DNA from: a bacterium
Lineage (GTDB): Bacteria > Planctomycetota > UBA1135 > UBA2386
Reading direction: 5' to 3'
DNA: 9,950 nucleotides
NCBI GenBank assembly: GCA_011051855.1
Contig: DRKG01000491.1
Location: 1-9,950, forward strand
How positions within the stretch are numbered: the stretch's first letter is position 1; each line of letters starts with the position of its first letter. This document shows positions 5,616-9,950 of this stretch, one piece after another. The position numbers and the translations under genes were made by a program. Under the pieces are notes generated by a model. That model made no database searches. It was not told the origin of the DNA and saw nothing but the letters and a program-made list of their open reading frames with translations.

Positions 5616-8099
5616 CTACAGCGTGCCGATGGTCAACGTAAGCGCGTTGGTCGCGGTCGTCGCGATCAAGGCCAGTTGCGGGTCGACCTCGATCGGCAGA
5701 AGCTGGAGGTGGACCTGCGTGCCGGCGAGGCTAGGGGTGGGCGGGATCGGCAGTTGGTGGGCATAGGTGCCCTGAGCGGAGATGCCGACTTCGAGCACGT
5801 CGGGTGAGACGAGCAGATCGCAACCGGGCTGGGCGGCCGGGACTGCCAGTGCCGTCAGCGGCTGCGAAGTGGTCGTGAACCCGGTCAGGACGGCCAGGAA
5901 GGCGAACGACGGCAAGCCGGTCCCGGTGGCCGTGAAGGTGGCTCCGGTCCAGGGCAGATTGTCGGCGGCGAACAGGTTGTTGCCGCCGGAGCTCGCGCAC
6001 GCGGTGCCGAAGGCCTGCGCGGTCGCCGGGCAGGTGGGGGCGAGTTCGGCGAGGTCGTCGGCGGCGATGGTGCCGGCCGCCGCGAAGTCGCCGCCGCAGA
6101 CGATCGTGCCATCGGGGTGCTGTGCCAGGGCCCAGACGGTTCCGTCGGGGCCGTTTGCAACGGCCGTCCAGTTGCTGCCGTTCCAGCGCGCGAGTCGGCT
6201 GGCCGGGCCGCCGGCGAGGGTGGTGAAGAACCCACCGACGAGCAGGTCGCCATCGGGCAGCACGTGCATCGCCGCGACCCAGTTGTTCATGCCGCTCTGC
6301 ATGTCCTGCCACGCCGTGCCGTCCCAACGGGCGATGCGGGCGGCCGGTTGTCCACCGGCCAACGTGAACAGGCCGCCGGCGATCAGGTCGCCGTTCGGCA
6401 TCACGGCCAGCGCCAGCACGCGGTTGTCGACACCTGCCCCGAGCGGCTGCCAACTGGAACCATCCCAGCGCGCGATGTGATCGGCCGGCGCCCCGCCGGC
6501 GGTGTCGAAGTCGCCGCCGACCACGATGTCGCCGTTCGGCAACTCGACCAGTGCGTGGGCGGCATCGTTGACCCCCGAGCCGAGTGGGCTCCAGGCGCCG
6601 TTGCTCCAACGGGCGACGTGGCTGGCCTGCACACCGCCGGCTTGCAGGAACCAGCCTGCTGCGATCAGGTCGCCCCCCGAATGGCTGAGCACCGACACCA
6701 CGGTCGAACTGCAGCCGGCGCCGAGTGGCAGCCAGTTGCTGCCGCCCCAGCGGGCGATGTTGTTGTGGCCGACACCGCCGGCGGCGTCGAACGTGCCGCC
6801 GGCCACGATGTCGCCGTTCGGCAGCGCGGCGAGCGAGTTGACGTGCCCCTGCACGCCGCCGCCGAGATCGGTCCAGGCCGTGCCGTCCCACAGCGCCGCG
6901 CCGTTGACGGTGCGGCCGCCGAACGAGGTCATCAGGCCACCGGCGACGATGTCGCCGTTCGGTTGCGCCAAGAGGGCCGCGACCTGGCCGTCGCCGCCGC
7001 GGCCGAGCCCCCCGAAGTTGGTGCCGTCCCAGATGGTGACGTGGCGAACGGCGAGGTCGTCGGCGAAGACGAACTGGCCGCCGATCGCGATCTCTCCGCC
7101 CGGCATCACCTGGACCGAGCTGGCCTCGGCGTCGACGCCGGCCCCGATCGGGGACCAGCTCGTCCCGTTCCAGCGAGCGACGCGGTTGGCCGTAGCCCCG
7201 CCGGCGGTGGTGAACGCCCCCGCCGCGATCAGGTCTCCACCCGGCAAGTTGGCCAGCGCCCGCACCGGGGCGTCGACGCCGGTGCCGAGCGGCGACCACT
7301 GCGATCCGTCCCAGTGTGCGATGCCGGCCGCAGCCACGGCACCGGCCGTGGTGAACGCGCCGCCCGCCAGCAGTTCGCCGTTGGCGGTGTGCGTCAGCGC
7401 GTAGACGGTGTCGTCGGTGCCGCCGCCGATCGGGTTCCAGGTCATTCCGTCCCAGCGGGCGATGCGGGAGACCGCGATGGCGTCGATGGTCGTGAAGGCC
7501 CCGCCGGCGACCAGGTCGCCGTTCGGCAGGGTCAGCAGCGCGTGCACCGGGGCATCGGCACCGCTGCCGAACGGCTGCCAAGTGCTGCCGTTCCAACGCG
7601 CGAGTGATGCCGCCGCGCTGGAGCCCGCGGTCGTGAACGGTCCACCGACGACGACGTCGCCGTTCGGCAGTTCGGCGATCGCGTTCACGGTGCCGCCGAT
7701 GCCCGTTCCCAGCGGTTGCCAGTCGTTGCCGTCCCAGCGCGCGATGCCGTTCACGGTGGTGGCGCCGGCCGCCGTGAACGCCCCGCCGGCGAGCAGGTCG
7801 CCGTTGCTGGCGCGGACCAGGGTGAGCACCGCGCCGTCGAGACCCGTGCCGAGAGGTCGCCACTGGCTGCCGTCCCAGCGTGCGACGTTGTCGCTCGCGG
7901 TCGAGCCTCCGGAGAACGTGCCGCCGATGACGAGTTGTGCGTCCATCGGCCCTGCGCCGTCGGGGTCCCACAGAGCCGTGGTCGACACGTCGCCGTCGAC
8001 GCCGGGGCGGCCGAAGCCGGCTACCCACTGGTTGGGACATTGTGCGCCGGCGGCGACGCACAGAGCGAAGGTGACGAAGCCCAGGGGGATGACTTGCAT
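5616..8099 (-). CDS. Secreted Trp-Asp-Gly repeat protein, likely beta-propeller, planctomycete C-terminal module
   Basis: This 827-residue protein has an unknown role. Residues 1-19 form a signal peptide with hydrophobic core IPLGFVTFALCVAAGA and probable cleavage after Ala19; its N-region lacks a basic residue, and Gln20 before Cys21 argues against a lipobox. Residues 73-683 are 13 complete units of exactly 47 residues. The consensus runs ARWDGSxWxPLGxG, then VxALxxLPNGDLVA, then GGxFTTAGG. A degenerate unit precedes them, giving 14 Gly-Gly-x-Phe-type strands. Such strand repeats are typical of beta-propellers (DUF5122/delta-60-like or Kelch-like). The tail from about 690 has Cys690, Cys701 and PGC at 758-760, and ends TLTIGTL. 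It matches a C-terminal module common in planctomycete secreted proteins and resembles the end of the neighbouring protein. No catalytic motif is visible; binding or a structural surface role is an inference. No good ribosome site precedes the ATG. Confidence 0.9.
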   Translation of the reverse strand: MQVIPLGFVTFALCVAAGAQCPNQWVAGFGRPGVDGDVSTTALWDPDGAGPMDAQLVIGGTFSGGSTASDNVARWDGSQWRPLGTGLDGAVLTLVRASNGDLLAGGAFTAAGATTVNGIARWDGNDWQPLGTGIGGTVNAIAELPNGDVVVGGPFTTAGSSAAASLARWNGSTWQPFGSGADAPVHALLTLPNGDLVAGGAFTTIDAIAVSRIARWDGMTWNPIGGGTDDTVYALTHTANGELLAGGAFTTAGAVAAAGIAHWDGSQWSPLGTGVDAPVRALANLPGGDLIAAGAFTTAGGATANRVARWNGTSWSPIGAGVDAEASSVQVMPGGEIAIGGQFVFADDLAVRHVTIWDGTNFGGLGRGGDGQVAALLAQPNGDIVAGGLMTSFGGRTVNGAALWDGTAWTDLGGGVQGHVNSLAALPNGDIVAGGTFDAAGGVGHNNIARWGGSNWLPLGAGCSSTVVSVLSHSGGDLIAAGWFLQAGGVQASHVARWSNGAWSPLGSGVNDAAHALVELPNGDIVVGGDFDTAGGAPADHIARWDGSSWQPLGAGVDNRVLALAVMPNGDLIAGGLFTLAGGQPAARIARWDGTAWQDMQSGMNNWVAAMHVLPDGDLLVGGFFTTLAGGPASRLARWNGSNWTAVANGPDGTVWALAQHPDGTIVCGGDFAAAGTIAADDLAELAPTCPATAQAFGTACASSGGNNLFAADNLPWTGATFTATGTGLPSFAFLAVLTGFTTTSQPLTALAVPAAQPGCDLLVSPDVLEVGISAQGTYAHQLPIPPTPSLAGTQVHLQLLPIEVDPQLALIATTATNALTLTIGTL
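6051..7883 (-). repeat. Tandem array of 13 coding repeats, 141 bp each
   Basis: The 13 complete units of the secreted repeat protein span 1833 bp, exactly 13 x 141. Every unit, checked one by one, is 47 codons long with no indel. Recurring DNA words include GTCGCCGTTCGGCA (the Pro-Asn-Gly-Asp segment on the minus strand). Units have diverged in sequence but not in length, which points to old duplication kept by structure. Confidence 0.88.
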
Positions 8100-8136
8100 G
8101 GGTGCGGAACCGAGGGTGGAGGTCGATGCATATGCT

Positions 8137-8172
8137 ACGGGCCGCCGGCAGCGCGTGCTGCCGGCGGCCCGT
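8137..8172. terminator. Perfect 16-bp stem-loop between the two secreted-protein genes
   Basis: ACGGGCCGCCGGCAGC (8137-8152) pairs without mismatch with GCTGCCGGCGGCCCGT (8157-8172) around the loop GCGT. It lies 43 bases past the stop of the upstream gene (8216-9817) and 37 bases before the ATG of the downstream one. It probably ends or attenuates transcription from the upstream gene or protects its mRNA end. No T-run follows on the minus strand. Confidence 0.6.
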
Positions 8173-8181
8173 TCGCTCGCG

Positions 8182-8203
8182 CGGGAGCCGGGTCAGGCTC
8201 CCG
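8182..8203. terminator. Second stem-loop, directly after the nidogen-like gene
   Basis: CGGGAGCC (8182-8189) and GGCTCCCG (8196-8203) give an 8-bp perfect stem with loop GGGTCA. It begins 12 bases past the stop at 8216 and precedes the longer stem at 8137-8172, so the transcript would carry two hairpins in a row. Confidence 0.5.
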
Positions 8204-8215
8204 TCGATCCGTCGA

Positions 8216-9817
8216 TCAGAGTTTGCCGGTCTTGCACTTCAGACCGTTGCTGGTGATCGCCCCGAGGCCGAGGTAGTTGTTCACGCTGGTGCCGAACACG
8301 ACCGACTGCAGGTCGAAGTTGTAGACGCGGCGGAACGGGCCACTCGCCGGCAGAGTCACCGCCGTCCAGGTGTGGCTGGTGGTGCCCGCCGGCAGGACTT
8401 CGAACATCAGCACGTCGAGGCTGGCGTGCAGGAAGCAGCCCGGCAGCCCGAGGCTGTCGAGCGGCAGGTTGGGTCGGCTGAGGCCGAAGATGCCGATGTG
8501 CGACAGCGCGCCGGCCGGGATGTTCTCGGTGGTCACGTCGAACGGCACCGGGCTGTTGCCCTGGATCGGACGGTTGCTCGCGGTCAGCGCCAGGTTCGGC
8601 GTGACGTCGTCGGCAGCCTCGATCGAGAACGGCGCCGTCGCCGTGATGTCGGTGTTGCCCGGGTCGGCGCTGGCGCCGCCGATCGAGTAGCCGATCAGGT
8701 AGTCCTCGGGGCTCGTTGGGGCGAGCGTGCCGATGCTCAACGTCCAGCCGCCACCCACGGTGTCGATGCGGTACTGCACGGTCGTCGGATCGGTCGTGCC
8801 GAACATGAAGACGCCGTCGTAGGTCACTTGGACCTGGCCGGAGGCGTCTTCCTCGTAGACCACCGGGCCCGAACCGGAGAGGTTCGGCGAGTGGTCGCTC
8901 CAGCAGTAGATCGCGGTCGACGGGTTGCTGAGCATGGCCGTGACGGTCGGCGACCAGTTCGTGCTGTTGCCGGGACCGAAGGCGACCTGGTTGTTGGAGA
9001 AGACTTCGACCCCGTAGCTGCCGACCGCGACGCTGACGTCGTCGCCGAGGACCAGCGGCACGGCGGCCGGATCGAGCGAGCCGACCGGGTTGATCGTGCC
9101 GGCCTGCAAGGTGATGTCGAAGCCGCCGCCGACCTTCGGCGTGGCGACGATCTCCTGGCCGTCGAGGTCGGTCGACGAAGCCGGGCTGAACAGCTCGTAG
9201 AACGACGCGTAGACCGCCGCGCCGCCGCAGCCGTCGCCCTGCGGGTAGACGGTCGCGATGCTCGGGCAGGTGCCGCCCGAGGTGTAGGGGATGCTGATGT
9301 TGACCAGCCGCGGGCTGAACAGGGAGCCACTGAACGGGACGTTCGAGCCGCCGCCGACCGTCAGTTCGAGTTCCGCCGTCGAGTAGGTCGTCGGCAGCGT
9401 CGTCGCGGTCGTGTAGGCGTGCTGCAGGCCCGAGCTGCAGACGAGCGCCACGCCGACCTTGCAGCCGGCGCCGAGTTGGAACGACGGCGCGAGGTCGACC
9501 GTGGTCGGCGTGCCGGCCGGGTTCAGCGTGGTGACGGTGCCGGTGCTGACCGGTCCGACCCAGTCGGGCGACGTGTGCGGATCGTCGCTGCCGTCCTTGA
9601 GGTACAGCTCGACCGTTCCGCCGGTGCTGGCGTTGCCGAAGTTGAGTTCGATGCTGGTGATGAAGACGCCCGCGGGATCGAGGCACTCGAGCTCGAAGTA
9701 GACCGCACCGCCGAGGGCGCCGCCGTTGTTGTTGGCGAACGTCGTGGTGAGCGGACTCTGGGCGGTGATGGCCGCCGTCGTGAGGATTGCTGCGAAGAGT
9801 GTGCGCATGGGAGGCAT
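8216..9817 (-). CDS. Secreted multidomain surface protein with nidogen-like domain and planctomycete C-terminal module
   Basis: This is a 533-residue exported protein with no known function. The signal peptide is MRTLFAAILTTAAITA, starting at Met4, with cleavage before Gln20; both Met1 (9817) and Met4 (9808) are possible starts and neither has a strong ribosome site. Residues 25-180 look like an all-beta domain that I do not recognise (Cys119, Cys127). Residues 184-400 resemble the nidogen-like region of planctomycete surface proteins: Cys184 and Cys197, SFYELF (205-210), a stretch around VFSNNQVAFG (272-281), IYCWSDHSPN (303-312), and a strand-rich end with WTLSIG (358-363). Residues 408-533 contain IPAGALSHIGIFG (433-445) and GLPGCFLHASLDVL (457-470), and pair with the end of the neighbouring repeat protein. 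No transmembrane helix, sortase signal or active-site motif is visible, so extracellular adhesion or matrix use is only an inference. It precedes the repeat-protein gene on the same strand. Confidence 0.88.
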   Translation of the reverse strand: MPPMRTLFAAILTTAAITAQSPLTTTFANNNGGALGGAVYFELECLDPAGVFITSIELNFGNASTGGTVELYLKDGSDDPHTSPDWVGPVSTGTVTTLNPAGTPTTVDLAPSFQLGAGCKVGVALVCSSGLQHAYTTATTLPTTYSTAELELTVGGGSNVPFSGSLFSPRLVNISIPYTSGGTCPSIATVYPQGDGCGGAAVYASFYELFSPASSTDLDGQEIVATPKVGGGFDITLQAGTINPVGSLDPAAVPLVLGDDVSVAVGSYGVEVFSNNQVAFGPGNSTNWSPTVTAMLSNPSTAIYCWSDHSPNLSGSGPVVYEEDASGQVQVTYDGVFMFGTTDPTTVQYRIDTVGGGWTLSIGTLAPTSPEDYLIGYSIGGASADPGNTDITATAPFSIEAADDVTPNLALTASNRPIQGNSPVPFDVTTENIPAGALSHIGIFGLSRPNLPLDSLGLPGCFLHASLDVLMFEVLPAGTTSHTWTAVTLPASGPFRRVYNFDLQSVVFGTSVNNYLGLGAITSNGLKCKTGKL

Positions 9818-9950
9818 GTCTTTGGTTGCAGAAACACCGGGGGGCGAGGTGTGCGTCCCCGGATGACATCGGAATGCCCTTTGGGGCGCATTGCGACCTG
9901 TCGAAGTGGGGCGTCTTCAGCGTTCGGCCGACAACACGGTCCCATGGCGG
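9818..9950 (-). other. Upstream region of the nidogen-like gene, no recognisable promoter
   Basis: These 133 bases upstream of the minus-strand gene contain no clear -35/-10 pair. They hold a 6-bp inverted repeat, CCGGGG (9837-9842) and CCCCGG (9857-9862), and the word ATTGCGACCTGT (9890-9901), which is also found in the htpG leader at 5561-5572. No gene was seen here. Confidence 0.35.

Noticed and set aside
6051..7883. CRISPR-like regular repeat spacing
   Set aside because: The 141-bp period is a multiple of three, in frame, and encodes a conserved protein repeat; there are no short identical repeats with unique spacers.
5731..8061. 776-codon minus-strand frame inside the repeat protein
   Set aside because: It is the adjacent reading frame of the repeat array, extremely Arg-rich, without signal peptide or domain sense.
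8193..9869. 558-codon minus-strand frame overlapping the nidogen-like gene
   Set aside because: Arg/His/Gln-rich out-of-frame shadow; the frame at 8216-9817 has a signal peptide and domain features.
9863..9950. Plus-strand ATG with an open frame to the right edge
   Set aside because: Only 29 codons are visible, with no ribosome site or recognisable sequence; chance is sufficient in GC-rich DNA.

Overview
The window is a GC-rich bacterial chromosome segment, most likely from a planctomycete. The best pointer is the pair of secreted proteins on the right: a Trp-Asp-Gly repeat protein and a nidogen-like surface protein. Both end in a C-terminal module with a Pro-Gly-Cys core that I know mainly from large planctomycete secretomes. 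This assignment rests on recalled family character, not on a search.

Layout. Positions 1-764 (minus) hold the start of an HNH endonuclease gene that leaves the window on the left and looks internally shortened and overrun by a palindrome-rich segment (about 1-165). Then come selO, a protein AMPylator (781-2352, minus), and, starting divergently from a spacer of about 50 bp, a small uracil/hypoxanthine-DNA glycosylase-superfamily gene (about 2402-2905, plus). That gene converges on an FMN nitroreductase (2917-3567, minus), with a single strong hairpin holding both stop codons. htpG (3606-5510, minus) lies 38 bp upstream of the nitroreductase and probably shares a transcript with it. The right 45% is two minus-strand genes for secreted proteins (5616-8099 and 8216-9817), separated by a perfect 16-bp stem-loop. 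No stretch over 300 bp lacks a gene.

How the genes fit together. selO, the DNA glycosylase, the nitroreductase and htpG all have stress, redox or damage-control roles, but they lie in at least two transcription units and nothing shows joint control. The two secreted proteins share their C-terminal module and adjacency, which suggests a common surface or extracellular destination. No tRNA, rRNA, CRISPR array, transposase or complete mobile element was found. I did not find a convincing new multi-gene system. The points most worth following are the 14-motif (7+7) propeller-like protein, the shared C-terminal module, the damaged HNH gene with its palindromic tail, and the strong intergenic hairpins.
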